Source of the DNA: a cyanobacterium PCC 7702
GTDB lineage: Bacteria > Cyanobacteriota > Cyanobacteriia > Cyanobacteriales > Nostocaceae
Assembly: GCA_000332255.1 (NCBI GenBank)
Contig: KB235926.1
Span: 4,164,689 to 4,228,688 of the forward strand
DNA length: 64,000 nucleotides
Direction of reading: 5' to 3'
Shown here: piece by piece, positions 9,271 to 19,712 of the stretch
Position numbering within the stretch: the stretch's first letter is position 1
Layout of the letters: each line of letters opens with the position of its first letter
Position numbers and translations under genes: made by a program
Notes under the pieces: generated by a model
Seen by the model: only the letters and a program-made list of their open reading frames with translations
Database searches by the model: none
What the model was told of the DNA's origin: nothing

Positions 9271-10392
9271 ATGAAAAAGAAAACAAGAAAGCTACTTTTG
9301 ATTGAGGTGGGAGTAGTAGCGGCGATCGCTGTTGTTCTCATCCTAATTATGCCAGCAATACTGTCCCAGTTTCGACTCAATTTGTTGGGAAGATTTTTAT
9401 CCCTGGCGATCGTGGCTTTGGGTATAGATTTAATTTGGGGTTTTACTGGTTTGTTAAGTTTGGGACACGGAATTTTTTTTGGTTTGGGTGGATATGCGAT
9501 CGCTATGTACCTGAAACTGCAAGTTCCCCCGGGAGAGCTACCCGATTTTATGCAACTGTATGGTATTACTGAACTTCCCTGGTTTTGGCAACCTTTTTAT
9601 TCATTTCCTTTTGCAGTTATTTGTGTAGTACTAATTCCCGCCATCTTAGCAGGATTGTTAGGATATTTGGTTTTCCGCAACCAGATTCGCGGCGTATACT
9701 TTTCGATTTTGACTCAAGCTGCAACTATTGTATTTTTTAATTTCTTTAACGGACAGCAAAAACTTTTTAATGGTACAAATGGACTGATAGACTTTACAAC
9801 TTTATTTGGAGCCAAAGTTAGCGACGCGAAAACGCAATTTGTCTTCTACAGTCTCACGGTGGTATTTCTGGTCATCACGTATGCAGTTTGTCGTTACTTA
9901 ACAAGTGGAAGATTTGGTAGAGTATTGATAGCAATTCGGGATGACGAAAGTCGGTTGAGATTTACAGGCTACAATCCTACGGAATTCAAAGTTTTAGTAT
10001 TTGCTATCTCGGGTGCGATCGCTGGTATTGCCGGAGCATTTTACACTCTTCAAAGCGGTTCTGTCTCCCCCAGAGCTATGGATATTGCTTTTTCTATTGA
10101 AATGGTTATTTGGGTAGCTGTAGGAGGACGCGCCACTTTAATAGGAGCTATTTTAGGAACTTTAATAGTAAATTATGCCCGCACTTTTTTGAGCGAACAA
10201 TTTGCAGAATTCTGGCTATTTTTCCAAGGTGCGCTGTTTTTATTAGTAGTCACGGTTATTCCCGATGGTTTAGTAGGATGGTTGCGCAACCAAAAAATTC
10301 CTCTTTTGAGAAACTCTACCCCCATTGCCACCTATCCTAGCCTAGAAACAGATCCACAACTGCAACATGAACGCCAAAATCTTAGAAACTGA
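9271..10392 (+). CDS. urtC: urea ABC transporter, permease UrtC
   Basis: The second permease of the urea importer, LivM-type, 373 residues from the chosen start. Conserved segments include DLIWGFTGLLSLGHGIFFGL and the EAA-like loop RVLIAIRDDESRLRFTGY. I prefer the ATG at 9271, with AAGGA about ten bases upstream; earlier in-frame ATGs at 9232 and 9175 overlap urtB and would add 13 or 32 residues without hydrophobic character. Its 3' end overlaps urtD by 26 bases, which suggests translational coupling. Confidence 0.95.
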   Translation: MKKKTRKLLLIEVGVVAAIAVVLILIMPAILSQFRLNLLGRFLSLAIVALGIDLIWGFTGLLSLGHGIFFGLGGYAIAMYLKLQVPPGELPDFMQLYGITELPWFWQPFYSFPFAVICVVLIPAILAGLLGYLVFRNQIRGVYFSILTQAATIVFFNFFNGQQKLFNGTNGLIDFTTLFGAKVSDAKTQFVFYSLTVVFLVITYAVCRYLTSGRFGRVLIAIRDDESRLRFTGYNPTEFKVLVFAISGAIAGIAGAFYTLQSGSVSPRAMDIAFSIEMVIWVAVGGRATLIGAILGTLIVNYARTFLSEQFAEFWLFFQGALFLLVVTVIPDGLVGWLRNQKIPLLRNSTPIATYPSLETDPQLQHERQNLRN

Positions 10393-11113
10393 AAACTTAA
10401 CCGTTAGCTTTGACGGTCTTAAAGCATTAAATCAGCTCAACTTCAGCATGGACGCAGGAGAATTACGAGTAGTAATCGGTCCTAACGGTGCTGGGAAAAC
10501 AACATTTCTCGATGTTATTACAGGTAAAGTACAACCCACTAGAGGACGGGTTATTTTTAAAGGTAGAAATTTGCGACGTTTCAAAGAACATCAAATAGCA
10601 CGTTTGGGAATTGGCCGCAAATTTCAAACTCCCCGAGTCTACCTCAATTTAACTTGTTGGGAAAATTTAGAAATTGCTAGCAATCGCAATAAAAATACTT
10701 TTTCCACTTTATTTCACTCTCCTAGTAGTGCTGAGAAAAAGAGCATACAAGTATTGCTAGAAACTATTGGTTTAGCTTCCAAAGCATATGTCAAAGCTGC
10801 TTTCCTTTCCCATGGAGAAAAGCAACGTTTAGAAATTGGAATGTTAGTAGCACAATCTCCTGATTTATTACTAGTTGATGAACCGGTTGCTGGATTAACA
10901 GATGAAGAAACATATAATATCGGTGAATTACTTTTGGCGCTTTCCCACAGTCATTCGATTTTAGTCATCGAACACGATATGGAATTTGTACGTCAAATCG
11001 CTCGAAAAGTTACTGTTCTTCATGAAGGCTCGGTGTTGTGTGAAGGAACTATCGAAGAAGTGCAAAAAGACCCTCGAGTAATTGAAGTATATTTAGGACA
11101 GCAAAAAGAGTAA
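10367..11113 (+). CDS. urtD: urea ABC transporter, ATPase UrtD
   Basis: One of the two ATPases powering urea uptake (248 residues). Walker A is GPNGAGKTT (about residue 39), the signature loop reads LSHGEKQ in place of LSGGQ, and Walker B is LLLVDEP, followed by the switch His in VIEHDME. The LSHGEKQ variant is usual for the LivG/UrtD branch. The start lies inside the last codons of urtC. Confidence 0.96.
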   Translation: MNAKILETENLTVSFDGLKALNQLNFSMDAGELRVVIGPNGAGKTTFLDVITGKVQPTRGRVIFKGRNLRRFKEHQIARLGIGRKFQTPRVYLNLTCWENLEIASNRNKNTFSTLFHSPSSAEKKSIQVLLETIGLASKAYVKAAFLSHGEKQRLEIGMLVAQSPDLLLVDEPVAGLTDEETYNIGELLLALSHSHSILVIEHDMEFVRQIARKVTVLHEGSVLCEGTIEEVQKDPRVIEVYLGQQKE

Positions 11114-11132
11114 TTAAAATAGGTAGCAATCA

Positions 11133-11831
11133 ATGCTGCAAGTTTCTAACCTCGATGTTTATTACGGTGAAAGCCACATTCTTCGTCAAGTAGATCTCAG
11201 CGTTCCCCAAGGACAAATGGTATGTCTAATTGGACGTAATGGAGTGGGAAAAACTACCCTTTTAAAAACAATTATCGGTTTACTGCAACCTCGTAGCGGT
11301 CAAATTATCTTTGACGGAGAAATTATTAACTCCAAATCCCCCGACCAACGGGCCAAATTAGGAATTGGTTACGTTCCCCAAGGTAGGGAAATTATTCCTC
11401 GCTTAACAGTCAAGGAGAATTTGTTACTGGGTTTAGAAGCTAGGAAAAAAACAGTAAAAAAAACAGAAATTCCGGAAGAAATTTTCACCTTATTTCCTGT
11501 TTTGAAAAAAATGCTGTCTCGCCTAGGGGGAGATTTAAGTGGCGGCCAACAACAACAATTAGCGATCGCTCGCGCTTTAATGGGAAATCCTCGATTACTT
11601 TTGCTCGACGAACCTACTGAAGGTATTCAACCATCAATTATTTTGGAAATCGAAGCTGCTATCGGCAAAATTGTAGAAACTACAGGCATTTCTGTGTTAC
11701 TAGTAGAACAACACTTGCATTTTGTTCGCCAAGCTCATTACTATTACGCCATGCAAAAAGGCGGAATTGTCGCTTCTGGTCCAACTAGCGAACTCAGTCA
11801 AGAAATAATTAACAGATTTTTAGCCGTTTAA
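11133..11831 (+). CDS. urtE: urea ABC transporter, ATPase UrtE
   Basis: The second ATPase (232 residues), LivF-type. Walker A GRNGVGKTT (about residue 34), signature LSGGQQQQ, Walker B LLLLDEP, and the switch His in VEQHLHF. It pairs with UrtD below the UrtB/UrtC membrane dimer. Last gene of the operon, 19 bases after urtD; the next gene is convergent and only 25 bases away, with no clear terminator between. Confidence 0.96.
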   Translation: MLQVSNLDVYYGESHILRQVDLSVPQGQMVCLIGRNGVGKTTLLKTIIGLLQPRSGQIIFDGEIINSKSPDQRAKLGIGYVPQGREIIPRLTVKENLLLGLEARKKTVKKTEIPEEIFTLFPVLKKMLSRLGGDLSGGQQQQLAIARALMGNPRLLLLDEPTEGIQPSIILEIEAAIGKIVETTGISVLLVEQHLHFVRQAHYYYAMQKGGIVASGPTSELSQEIINRFLAV

Positions 11832-11856
11832 ATGAAAAAGCACTGGCTAGGAAGTT

Positions 11857-12594
11857 TTACTTCTGTACTTTTGTAGAATCAAGTATTTCCGCAGCCAAAA
11901 GTTCTGCTGCTTCCTTTAAAAGTTCCTGTTGTTCTTTGTGAATTTGTGCTAATCTGGCTGCAATTATTGCCAATCTTTCTTGTTTGTCTGCGGGAATTAA
12001 TTCCGCGGAAGCTGGTGGTAAAGCTGCTAATTGATTAGTTATTTTTTGGGCTGTAATTTTTTGAAAAACAAAGCTACCAATCTTAGCGAATGAGAGAAAA
12101 ACAAATTTCAAAACAACTAAAATTAATCGAAAAGGAACTTGCAAAATTGACCAACTAGCAGTTTCTATCAAACGCACAATAGCTTTGATAATGCTTCCCA
12201 AAATGGCTAAAGCAAATAATAAAATAATCAAACTAATAATGGGATGGTTAATTGCCCAGCCCAAAATTTGCAATAGTCGCCAGATAGGGGAATGTTCGGT
12301 CAGCCAATCGCTTATAGAAGAAGAAATTGCTGTTTGAATTGCTGAGGATGTGGAACTGGGAATTTGTTCCGCTGCTTGCAATGTTTGTTCTAGGGAATTT
12401 TTTGCTTGTCCGAAATTAGAATTAATTGCATTAATAGCCCACTCAGTAACCTGTGTTGCTGTTTTTTTCCACGATTCGCCAATTTGTTGTGCTGAATTAG
12501 TTGCAGAAGTAAGTTTTTCTTGCCAAAAATCTTTAGCCTGCTGAAACCACTGCAACCCTTCTTCAGACCAATTTATCTGCAATGGAGGTGTCAT
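11857..12594 (-). CDS. membrane protein of unknown function with coiled-coil ends
   Basis: A 245-residue protein. Residues 1-100 are helical and rich in Gln/Ala/Thr, the middle has a strong membrane segment (HPIISLIILLFALAILGSII) and a second weaker hydrophobic stretch (FRLILVVLKFVFLSF). The last 60 residues (ERLAIIAARLAQIHKEQQEL) predict a charged coiled coil. I chose the ATG at 12594, eight bases after the stop of the P450 gene; an upstream GTG at 12633 would overlap that gene. The two genes are therefore probably co-transcribed. I do not recognise the family. Confidence 0.7.
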   Translation of the reverse strand: MTPPLQINWSEEGLQWFQQAKDFWQEKLTSATNSAQQIGESWKKTATQVTEWAINAINSNFGQAKNSLEQTLQAAEQIPSSTSSAIQTAISSSISDWLTEHSPIWRLLQILGWAINHPIISLIILLFALAILGSIIKAIVRLIETASWSILQVPFRLILVVLKFVFLSFAKIGSFVFQKITAQKITNQLAALPPASAELIPADKQERLAIIAARLAQIHKEQQELLKEAAELLAAEILDSTKVQK

Positions 12595-12601
12595 AAGTAG
12601 T

Positions 12602-13915
12602 TTATAAAGACTGAAATCTAACTCGCAACCCATCTTGAGGACGACTGGTGGGAATTCTTACTGGCTTTAAACTTTGATTTGGTAAGATTTCCCATTGATA
12701 GCCACGCAGTAAATGAGCAGCAACAATCTTCATCTCCATTTTGGCAAATGCTATTCCCAAACACAGGCGCGGACCACCACCAAAACCAATTAAACTAAAG
12801 GGATGTTGTTTGTGTTCTTGTCGTTGAGGACTAAAGCGGTCTGGATCGAAGCGTTCTGGTTGCGAAAAAATACCACTGAGGCGATGGGTTTCTGGAATTG
12901 CATATAATACTTGCCAACCAGCAGGTACGTGAAAACCATTAAATTCAAAGTCTTTAACTACTCCACGAAATCCTCCGCCTACTGATGGGTGTAATCTTTC
13001 TACTTCCAGTAACACCCGATCTAAGTAAACCATTTGCCCTAATTGTTCCAGGGTAAATGCGCCGTCCGGAGCAAATTGCATTTGTTCTGTTCTGGCGCGT
13101 TGCATTACCTCTGGATGACGGGCTAATTCGACACATAGCCAGGTCAGCATGGAAGTTGTGGTTTCGTGTCCAGCGAATAGTAAAAGCAGTGCTTGAGCTA
13201 TGAGTTCCTTTTGACCGAGACTTTTACCTTCTTCATCTTTTGCTTGTATTAATAGACTCAGAGCATCTTGAGCAGGATTTTTTTGGCGTTCTCTGACAAC
13301 TTTAGCGATATGGTCTAAAATTTCATTGCGGGCGGCGATCGCTTTTCCAAATCGAGTCAGCGGTAACGGTAGGGGATTAACCGCAAACAAACCTTTTGTT
13401 AAGGTATCAAACAACCTGCTCAAACGTGCAGAATCATCACCTGCTTTTGTACCCACTAACAGTTCGCTAGCAATATCAAAGGTCAGCTGCTTAAACTCAT
13501 CAAACCAACTAAATTCCAGTTTTTCCTGCCATTTTTGCAAATAACGGCGGGTAATTTCTTCCATTGTACCGATATATTTAGCCAATGCTGCACCGTGCAG
13601 GGCTGGCATTATCAAACGGCGTTTTTGACGGTGTTCCTCTCCATCCATCACAAACAATGATTCGCCCAGCAACACTTTAAAATTATTTGGCCATCCCTGA
13701 CGCCAGGAAAAACAATCCATGTGGCTAGAAAGAACAAATTCAGCTGCTTGCGGCCCTACCATTATCACAGTAGGTCTGCCAAAAATATGGCTTTTAAAAA
13801 TACAGCCGTACTTTTGATAGCGTTTTTCAACAAAATTTGGCTCGAGTACAAACTGCACTGTTTCGCCTAATACAGGTATACCAAAGCTTCCAGGTGGAAT
13901 GCGATCGCTTTTCAT
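12602..13915 (-). CDS. cytochrome P450, CYP120-like
   Basis: A haem monooxygenase of 437 residues, normal length and with no membrane anchor, so soluble. The I-helix has AGHETTT, the K-helix ExxR is EVER, and the haem loop is FGGGPRLCLG with ligand Cys385. The N-terminal IPPGSFGIPVLGETVQF and the overall pattern resemble CYP120 of cyanobacteria, which in Synechocystis hydroxylates retinoids. That substrate is only inferred here. First gene of a two-gene unit with the coiled-coil membrane protein. Confidence 0.92.
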   Translation of the reverse strand: MKSDRIPPGSFGIPVLGETVQFVLEPNFVEKRYQKYGCIFKSHIFGRPTVIMVGPQAAEFVLSSHMDCFSWRQGWPNNFKVLLGESLFVMDGEEHRQKRRLIMPALHGAALAKYIGTMEEITRRYLQKWQEKLEFSWFDEFKQLTFDIASELLVGTKAGDDSARLSRLFDTLTKGLFAVNPLPLPLTRFGKAIAARNEILDHIAKVVRERQKNPAQDALSLLIQAKDEEGKSLGQKELIAQALLLLFAGHETTTSMLTWLCVELARHPEVMQRARTEQMQFAPDGAFTLEQLGQMVYLDRVLLEVERLHPSVGGGFRGVVKDFEFNGFHVPAGWQVLYAIPETHRLSGIFSQPERFDPDRFSPQRQEHKQHPFSLIGFGGGPRLCLGIAFAKMEMKIVAAHLLRGYQWEILPNQSLKPVRIPTSRPQDGLRVRFQSL

Positions 13916-14086
13916 TTTTGAGATGATTCAAATTACTAAATTAAATGTATATCGGTCCAAGGTTCCTAAGAGAGATTCATCGCTTTAGGATAACTTTTTA
14001 AACCTACTTGTGAACACCAACAATTTGCAGTCGTTGGTAAAGTGATGAATAGAGGCTTGAGATTTGATGGGAAAAGGATGGTGACA

Positions 14087-14407
14087 ATGACACTAGAGGA
14101 ATTCCAGCAGTTGATAGAAAAACAGCAAAAATGCCCTCAGTTCTTGCCAAAAGCGCTACAAGCTTTATGGTATGACCGTAAAGGTAATTGGAATCAGGCG
14201 CATGAAATTGTCCAAAATGCTGGCGATACCGATAGCGCCTGGGTTCATGCTTATTTGCACAGAAAAGAGGGAGATTTGAGCAATGCTCGTTATTGGTACA
14301 GGCGCAGTGGTAAGGTAGAATCCCACGCCAACTTGGAGCAAGAGTGGGAAGAGATTGCTTGTCAGTTGCTGATGAAGGTAAAACCATTATGGATGCCAAC
14401 GAATTAA
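14087..14407 (+). CDS. small helical protein of unknown function
   Basis: A 106-residue protein from the chosen start ([12 protein letters not shown]). It looks all-helical with a repeat-like pattern ([20 protein letters not shown], then [20 protein letters not shown]), similar to one or two TPR-like hairpins. AAGGATGG lies upstream; in-frame ATGs at 14042 and 14078 are alternatives. The 3' end overlaps the next gene by 19 bases, so the two are translationally coupled. The same pairing with a pentapeptide-repeat protein is the main clue to its role, which remains unknown. Confidence 0.75.
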   Translation: MTLEEFQQLIEKQQKCPQFLPKALQALWYDRKGNWNQAHEIVQNAGDTDSAWVHAYLHRKEGDLSNARYWYRRSGKVESHANLEQEWEEIACQLLMKVKPLWMPTN

Positions 14408-14757
14408 TTCGGCGTTACGCTGCAGGAGAAAGAGATTTTACCGCAGTCAATTTAGCTCGTGCGAAGTTAATAGGAGCAAATTTAGCTGGAATTAATTTAT
14501 ATGCAGCGGACTTGAGTGGTGCTAACCTGGCTAAAGCTAAACTGTGGGGCGCAAATTTGGCTGGTGCTAACCTTGCAAAGGCGAACTTGACCAGAGCTAA
14601 TCTCAGTGGTGCAAAGTTGGTTGAGACGAATCTGCGCGGAGCAAAGCTGCGGTATACCAAGCTTTTTGGAGCAAATTTAACTGGAGCTTGTTATGACGAT
14701 AGTACCCGCTTTTCTTGGGGATTCGATCCGGTGAGTAGAAATATGCGAAAGATCTAG
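14389..14757 (+). CDS. pentapeptide-repeat protein
   Basis: A 122-residue protein. After a short N-terminal cap ([16 protein letters not shown]) it contains about 16 A(N/K)LxX pentapeptides in a row, which fold as a right-handed quadrilateral beta-helix. It ends with the [12 protein letters not shown] tail common in cyanobacterial members. No signal peptide, so cytosolic. The chosen ATG overlaps the preceding gene; an earlier start at 14344 would add 15 unrelated residues. The family has no single known function. Confidence 0.88.
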   Translation: MDANELIRRYAAGERDFTAVNLARAKLIGANLAGINLYAADLSGANLAKAKLWGANLAGANLAKANLTRANLSGAKLVETNLRGAKLRYTKLFGANLTGACYDDSTRFSWGFDPVSRNMRKI

Positions 14758-14776
14758 CAACATCTGAATCTAATGC

Positions 14777-15007
14777 CTAAGAAATAGTTGGGGATGCTAT
14801 TGGTTGTGGAAGGTAGTAGGGTAATTCCCACTTTTTTTGGTAATTTGTTTTAATCAAAACTAATTGCACTAAAGCTTTAGCAGCTTCCCAGCCGGATTCT
14901 ACCAAATATTCGCTAAATGTTGCTAGCGTGTCTAAGCTGTTAGGAGCTAATTCTAACAGAATTTCTAATAGTACTTCTATGATAATTGGCTTCCAGCAGA
15001 TTCCCAC
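14777..15007 (-). CDS. doubtful small ORF or gene remnant
   Basis: A 76-residue reading frame opening with GTG and no good ribosome site. The amphipathic stretch EVLLEILLELAPNSLDTL and a Trp/Tyr/Pro-rich tail look protein-like, and codon use is plausible. It could be the C-terminal part of a longer gene that has lost its start. I recognise no family. Confidence 0.3.
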   Translation of the reverse strand: MGICWKPIIIEVLLEILLELAPNSLDTLATFSEYLVESGWEAAKALVQLVLIKTNYQKKWELPYYLPQPIASPTIS

Positions 15008-15335
15008 GGTTTTGCTTCCACCAGCTCTCTAGTTATGGATACAGTTGGGAAAGCGGAAATTATCGATATTTGCGAATTGATGTGGAACTGAGGTGCATAG
15101 ACGCGCTGAGATCGCCATACTTGCTGCACATACACCAAATTGAGGTGACCGACAGCGGTATTCTTGCAATTTTTACATAAATTTTATTCAATATTTGCAA
15201 ATCAGATATTTAGTTATCATCGTTCGATGATATCTTGCCAACAGAAGGTGTTTTAGCAATGATATCCCAGGATGATGAAAATCGAATGCGATCGCGGCAG
15301 TGGTAGATTCAAAGCCGAGGCAGTATTGTGAGAAT
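15008..15335. other. gene-free stretch with a small palindrome
   Basis: No convincing gene. A perfect inverted repeat TATCATCG/CGATGATA lies at 15215-15232 with a two-base spacer; it could be an operator or chance. It lies downstream of recF rather than in front of a gene, so I cannot assign a role. Confidence 0.35.
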
Positions 15336-16484
15336 TTATTTCTGATGGCTGTAAGAAGGATGACTCTCAAAGATTTCCCCGTGATTTACGTAGAGAATTT
15401 GTGAGGAATTTAACCATTGAGAATCAAAAGAGCCCAGGTGAGTGGTAGTAATTAAAGTTTGAAAACGGTCTTGAATGGCCTCGAGCAATTGATTTTGACG
15501 AGATATATCTAATTCTGCCAAAACATCGTCTAGCAGTAGCAGCGGCTGTTCTCCGATCACTTCTTCTATTAATTGCAATTCTGCTAATTTTAAAGCGAGT
15601 ACGAGGGTTCTTTGTTGACCTTGAGAACCGTATTGTCGGGCGGGCGTATTGTTAATTGTCAATTCTACTTCGTCGCGGTGCGGCCCGACCAAAGTGGTAC
15701 CTTGGCGCAGTTCGGCTATCGCCCTTTGCTGAATTTTTGTTAAAAAAGCTTGCTGTATTTGTTCTGGTTGGTTTTCTTCTAGGGGAACGTTGGGTGCGTA
15801 CTTGACTTGTAGAGTTTCTGTACTACCGCTGATACTAGCATGCCAAGCTTTGGCGATGGGGGCCAATCGCTGTATGGCTCGTTGGCGGCGTCTCATCACC
15901 CGCGTACCTGCAGAAGCTAGTTGGGCGTTCCATATGGCTAATTCCGATGGTGCGCTGGTACTTCTCAGATGTGCTTCTAAATTTTGTTTCAAAAAAGCGT
16001 TGCGTTGTCGCAGCAGTTGGTTGTAATGCTGTAAGATATGCGTATAAATAGGTTCCAGTTGAATTAATAAGCTATCTAACCAATGACGGCGAATCTCAGG
16101 TAATCCGCGTACTAATTCTAAATCCAAGCTGGAAAACTGTACGGCGTTGAGAACACCGAGAAAATCGAGCTGACGTCGGAGGTTTTCGCTGTTGAGGGTA
16201 ACAGTGCGGCGACCGTTGCGACGGAGGGTGAGGCTAAGACTGCTAATACCGGTTTGACGCTTGACACAGGCGCGAATTTGAGCGGTATCTTCTCCTTGCA
16301 GAATTAAATCGCGATCGCGAACATGTCGGTGCGATCGCAAAGTTGCTAGTAATTCTATCGCCTCCAGCAAGTTTGATTTTCCCTGAGCGTTATTACCTAC
16401 CAATATAGTTTTGGGAGCAGCAAATTCTACTTGCTGCTGTTTGTAGTTACGAAACTGTTGAAGTTGCAGGGTCTGGAGATACAT
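15336..16484 (-). CDS. recF: DNA replication/repair protein RecF
   Basis: An SMC-like ATPase (382 residues) that helps load RecA at gaps through the RecFOR pathway. Walker A GNNAQGKS (residues 30-37) follows the typical LQQFRNYKQQ start. The ABC-like signature is QGQQRTLVLALK and Walker B is LLLLDDVLAELD. It is not next to dnaA or dnaN, as is usual in cyanobacteria. The start MYLQTLQLQQFRNY matches the family. Confidence 0.96.
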   Translation of the reverse strand: MYLQTLQLQQFRNYKQQQVEFAAPKTILVGNNAQGKSNLLEAIELLATLRSHRHVRDRDLILQGEDTAQIRACVKRQTGISSLSLTLRRNGRRTVTLNSENLRRQLDFLGVLNAVQFSSLDLELVRGLPEIRRHWLDSLLIQLEPIYTHILQHYNQLLRQRNAFLKQNLEAHLRSTSAPSELAIWNAQLASAGTRVMRRRQRAIQRLAPIAKAWHASISGSTETLQVKYAPNVPLEENQPEQIQQAFLTKIQQRAIAELRQGTTLVGPHRDEVELTINNTPARQYGSQGQQRTLVLALKLAELQLIEEVIGEQPLLLLDDVLAELDISRQNQLLEAIQDRFQTLITTTHLGSFDSQWLNSSQILYVNHGEIFESHPSYSHQK

Positions 16485-16561
16485 TTTGGCAATCAGGGAA
16501 TTGCAAACGCTTTGACTGAAATATTGGGACTGGAAGAATAATGCTACTCAATCCCTTATAC

Positions 16562-19420
16562 CTAAACAGTCTTTTTACCGAGCAAACGCAGCAATATTTT
16601 TTCCCCTTCTATCCACACAAACATTAAGGCGCTAAAGCCGATACAAATTGCCAATTCTGTGGGGCTAAGCCAATGGGTTCCAAAGAAAGCGCGAGCATGA
16701 GGAAGGTAAATCAACAATAATTGTAAAATTGTTGTCAATAGCACAGCTCCTAACACGTAGGGATTGGAGAAAGGATTCATTTCCACAGTTAGCCTCGTGT
16801 TAGAGCGAATGGCTATAGCATGACCCATTTGGGCGAGACACAAAGCTGTGAACACCATAGTTTTCCAGCGCTCGGGACTTAGTTGCGAAGTTGTGATTGT
16901 GTGGGAATGGGTGTAGGCCCACTCCATAAGAATAATAGTAATAATGGCGAAAATAATTCCAATTCGAATCATGTAGGAACCCAATCCTCTAGCAAAAATA
17001 CTTTCACGGGGACTAAAGGGTGGACGTTTCATGACATCAGGTTCGGCGGGTTCTACTGCTAAAGCCAAAGCTGGTAATCCATCGGTGACCAGGTTCATCC
17101 AGAGAATTTGCAACGGTGTGAGGGGAACGCCTCCCAGTCCGAGAATAGGTGCAGCGGCGATGGTGAGAACTTCGCCGATGTTACTGCCGAGAATGTATTT
17201 AATAAAGCGGCGGATGTTAGTATATACGACTCTGCCTTCTTTGGTTGCGGCGACAATGGTGGCAAAGTTATCATCTAGCAGGATCATGTCGCTTGCTTCT
17301 TTGCTAACATCAGTGCCGGTAATACCCATAGCGATACCGATATCAGCTTGTTTGAGGGCGGGCGCATCGTTAACGCCATCTCCTGTCATAGCAACAAATT
17401 CGCCTCGGCGTTGCAAAGCTTGGACAATGCGCAGCTTGTGTTCTGGGGCAACTCGAGCATAAATATTTACCAGCCCCACATTTTGTTCTAACTCTTGGTC
17501 GCTCATTTTTTGCAAGTCCTGGCCTGTCAGGACACGATCGCCTTCTTTGGCAATGCCTAGCTTGGTGGCGATCGCTCGGGCTGTTAGTTGGTGGTCGCCG
17601 GTAATCATAATTGGTCGAATAGATGCTTCCCGACATTCTTGTACTGCTGCTTTAACTTCTGGGCGAGGTGCATCCAGCATACCCACTAATCCCAGCCATA
17701 TCAATTGCTGTTCCCATGTTTCTTCTGTGCCTGGTGGTGGAACTTCTGTTATAGCTCTACAAGCAAAACCTAGTACTCGCAGTCCTTGGGAAGCCATGCG
17801 GTCGTTTTCTGCCAAAATCGCATGGCGTTGTTCTTCGGTTAAAGGAACTATACCTGCGGCTGTCAAAAGGTAAGTGCAACGCCCCAAAATTAATTCTGGC
17901 GAACCTTTAGTGAACATGAGGTAATCTTCTGAGTTCACCAGCCGACTAATAACAGGATCTATGTCTGTAAGTGATGATACACCTGTTTCTACCCGCTCTA
18001 CTTGGACAATTACGCTCATGCGCTTGCGTTCTGAGGAAAAGGGAAATTCCCCTATCCGAGGTAATTTACTATTCCACTGGTCTTTTTCAATACCTCCTTT
18101 GGCGGCAAGCGTTAATAACGCTCCTTCGGTTGGATCTCCCAAAATAGTCCACTGTCCTTTTTCCTGTTGCAGTACCGAATCATTACAAACAGCGCAAGCC
18201 ACTAACAAAGCTTGCAATTCCGGATAATCTTGTGGTTCAATTTTTTGCTGTTCTAGCTGAAAATCTCCCTTGGGGTCGTAACCTTCTCCTGTAATGCGGA
18301 AATTTTGGTGATGAGCAGCAGTATATACTGACTGTACCACCATTTTGTTCTGAGTTAGGGTTCCCGTTTTATCGGAACAAATAGTGGTTACAGAGCCAAG
18401 GGTTTCTACAGCTGGTAGTTTGCGAATTAAGGCATTTCGACGCACCATGCGCTGGGTCCCCAATGCTAGGGTAACGGTAATTACTGCTGGAAGGCCTTCT
18501 GGAACTACAGCCACAGCCATTGATAGGGAAACTTCCAAAAGTTCTTGTAAGTCACCACCCCGTAAAAAACCAACAACTACAACAATGGCGACTAGAACTA
18601 AAGAACCCGTAACCAGGACATTTCCCAGTTGCGACATGCGTTGCTGCAAGGGCGTGGGTTCGTTTTCCACCGCTTGCAACATGGCAGCAATTTTACCCAG
18701 TTCCGTGCGCATTCCGGTGTTGGTGACCAGGACTTTACCTCGTCCTTGGACCACTTCCGTACCTTGAAAAACCATGTTGATGCGATCGCCCAACTCCGTT
18801 TCTTCAGGTAAGACTATTTCTGCTTGTTTGGCAACCGCTTCAGCTTCACCGGTCAGTGCTGACTCTCGTACTTGCAGGTTGGATGCTTCTAGCAAACGTC
18901 CGTCTGCGGAAATGTGTACTCCTGCTTCTAGCAACATCACATCTCCCGGTACTAACTCTTTTGCTGGGACCTCCGTGAGGAGGCCATTGCGGAGCACTCG
19001 CACGTTCGGGGAAGCCAGTTTTTTCAGAGCTGCTAAGGCTTTTTCTGCACGACTTTCTTGAACGTAACCAAGAATGCCATTCAAAATTACAATTGCTAAG
19101 ATGGCGATAGTATCCTTGAAGGGTACTTCCCCTGGTTTGAGCTGACCTGCTTGCCAAGCTAAAAGATCTAAAACTCCAGAAATTATAGCTACGGCGATCA
19201 GCATCAATAACATTATATTTTTGAACTGATCTACTAAAATCTTCCAGGCACTGCGACCACTCGTTTCCTCTAGTTCGTTCGGACCGTACCTTTGCAACCG
19301 CTGTTGTACTTCTTGAGATGATAAGCCAGTGTCTGCATGAGTAGAAAGCAGTTCGATGGATTTATCAACTTCTAAACTATGCCAAGCAGTTGTGGAATCA
19401 GGCAGAGAATGAGCAGACAT
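16562..19420 (-). CDS. pacL: SERCA-type Ca2+-transporting P-type ATPase
   Basis: A P2A ATPase of 952 residues that should export Ca2+ (or Mn2+) from the cytosol. Seen: N-terminal cation-ATPase domain, PEGLP in M4 (about 307), phosphorylation site DKTGT with Asp350, [16 protein letters not shown] hinge, and M6 NLVTDGLPA with the Asn/Asp pair typical of Ca2+ sites. The actuator loop reads LTGEAEAV in place of the usual TGES, which is odd because the Glu-Ser neighbourhood supports dephosphorylation. The gene symbol is by family only; Na+ or Mn2+ pumps share this architecture. Confidence 0.9.
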   Translation of the reverse strand: MSAHSLPDSTTAWHSLEVDKSIELLSTHADTGLSSQEVQQRLQRYGPNELEETSGRSAWKILVDQFKNIMLLMLIAVAIISGVLDLLAWQAGQLKPGEVPFKDTIAILAIVILNGILGYVQESRAEKALAALKKLASPNVRVLRNGLLTEVPAKELVPGDVMLLEAGVHISADGRLLEASNLQVRESALTGEAEAVAKQAEIVLPEETELGDRINMVFQGTEVVQGRGKVLVTNTGMRTELGKIAAMLQAVENEPTPLQQRMSQLGNVLVTGSLVLVAIVVVVGFLRGGDLQELLEVSLSMAVAVVPEGLPAVITVTLALGTQRMVRRNALIRKLPAVETLGSVTTICSDKTGTLTQNKMVVQSVYTAAHHQNFRITGEGYDPKGDFQLEQQKIEPQDYPELQALLVACAVCNDSVLQQEKGQWTILGDPTEGALLTLAAKGGIEKDQWNSKLPRIGEFPFSSERKRMSVIVQVERVETGVSSLTDIDPVISRLVNSEDYLMFTKGSPELILGRCTYLLTAAGIVPLTEEQRHAILAENDRMASQGLRVLGFACRAITEVPPPGTEETWEQQLIWLGLVGMLDAPRPEVKAAVQECREASIRPIMITGDHQLTARAIATKLGIAKEGDRVLTGQDLQKMSDQELEQNVGLVNIYARVAPEHKLRIVQALQRRGEFVAMTGDGVNDAPALKQADIGIAMGITGTDVSKEASDMILLDDNFATIVAATKEGRVVYTNIRRFIKYILGSNIGEVLTIAAAPILGLGGVPLTPLQILWMNLVTDGLPALALAVEPAEPDVMKRPPFSPRESIFARGLGSYMIRIGIIFAIITIILMEWAYTHSHTITTSQLSPERWKTMVFTALCLAQMGHAIAIRSNTRLTVEMNPFSNPYVLGAVLLTTILQLLLIYLPHARAFFGTHWLSPTELAICIGFSALMFVWIEGEKILLRLLGKKTV

Positions 19421-19712
19421 CGTATAGGTTACAGGAAATGGTTACAAAATTCGATCATAATTTAGTGAAGGCTGGAAAAACCATCTACTAAAGTTACATT
19501 AAGAGTGTTACTCATTGGTGTGAATTTTAGTGTGGTTCCTAAAGTTTCTTCATTTTTTTGGGGCATTTATTCAGTATTATTGCTGAAATTAAAGTGTTTT
19601 ATAAATCTCAAAGTGGTGGCTGCAAGTAAGAAAAAATACTATTTCCACGGCGCGATCGCCCACGAAGATTAATGACAGACGTGCTCAACATCATTGAATA
19701 AATTAGTTTAAT

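Noticed and set aside
15215..15232. Operator-like palindrome TATCATCG/CGATGATA
   Set aside because: Not in front of any called gene; one 8-base inverted repeat can arise by chance. Kept only as a note.
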